Origin: Chitinophagaceae bacterium
Lineage (GTDB): Bacteria; Bacteroidota; Bacteroidia; Chitinophagales; Chitinophagaceae
DNA: 7,822 bases
Direction of reading: 5' to 3'
Assembly (NCBI GenBank): GCA_003509845.1
Contig: DOMR01000030.1
Span: 1-7,822 of the forward strand
In this document: in pieces, positions 7,742 to 7,822 of the stretch
Numbering within the stretch: the stretch's first letter is position 1
How the letters are laid out: the number at the start of each line of letters is the position of its first letter
The notes under the pieces: model-generated
Told to the model about the DNA's origin: nothing
The model's database searches: none
Seen by the model: the letters and a program-made list of their open reading frames with translations, nothing else
Program-made: the position numbers and the translations under genes

Positions 7742-7807
7742 AAGCAATTGTATTATGTGTGTTTCTTATAGAAATCGTAAAGTAGTTCTATATCGGCTAT
7801 GAAATTA

Positions 7808-7815
7808 CAAAATTA
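7808..7815 (-). promoter_or_regulatory. Candidate Bacteroidota -7 promoter element upstream of susC
   Basis: Read on the minus strand, this is TAATTTTG, a full match to the Bacteroidota sigma-ABfr -7 consensus TAnnTTTG. It lies 66 bases upstream of the ATG at 7741, which would give a 5' leader of about 60 bases. The matching -33 TTTG element should fall about 20 bases further upstream, just beyond the window, so half of the promoter cannot be checked. In AT-rich DNA such a match can arise by chance. The rest of 7742-7807 shows no other convincing site, hairpin or small reading frame. Confidence 0.4.
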
Positions 7816-7822
7816 TGTTTCA

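Noticed and set aside
7488..7802. 104-codon plus-strand open frame opposite the susC start
   Set aside because: Most of it is antisense to the signal peptide and N-terminal domain of SusC, and its predicted protein matches nothing recognisable.

Overview
The window looks like a stretch of chromosome from an AT-rich member of the Bacteroidota, possibly Chitinophagaceae or Sphingobacteriales; the exact taxon cannot be settled from sequence alone. The evidence is a SusC/SusD outer-membrane nutrient-uptake pair, three lipoproteins with Bacteroidota-style lipoboxes, A-rich leaders without clear Shine-Dalgarno sequences, and a TAnnTTTG-type -7 promoter element upstream of susC.

Left part (1-1289, + strand): the 3' end of a leucine-rich-repeat gene whose beginning lies outside the window, followed one base later by an intact alpha/beta hydrolase with an N-terminal membrane anchor or signal peptide. 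The TAA-T-ATG junction suggests one transcript and possible translational coupling.

Middle (1290-1330): a 41-base gap between convergent genes, with a weak AT-rich hairpin that could serve as a terminator.

Right part (1331-7741, - strand): a four-gene operon transcribed right to left, in the order susC-like TonB-dependent transporter, susD-like lipoprotein, small DUF5018-like lipoprotein, DUF4466-like lipoprotein. The gaps are 9, 34 and 26 bases. A candidate promoter element sits about 66 bases upstream of the susC start, near the window's right edge. In this model the transporter forms the outer-membrane channel, SusD forms its extracellular lid, and the two small lipoproteins are probable surface accessory proteins that bind the ligand. 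The window holds no glycoside hydrolase, polysaccharide lyase, sulfatase, sigma/anti-sigma pair or hybrid two-component sensor, so the imported substrate cannot be named.

No RNA genes, CRISPR arrays, insertion sequences or attachment sites were seen. All main reading frames are intact. Most of the window is a recognisable nutrient-uptake locus. The least-described parts are the two accessory lipoproteins and the LRR-hydrolase pair.
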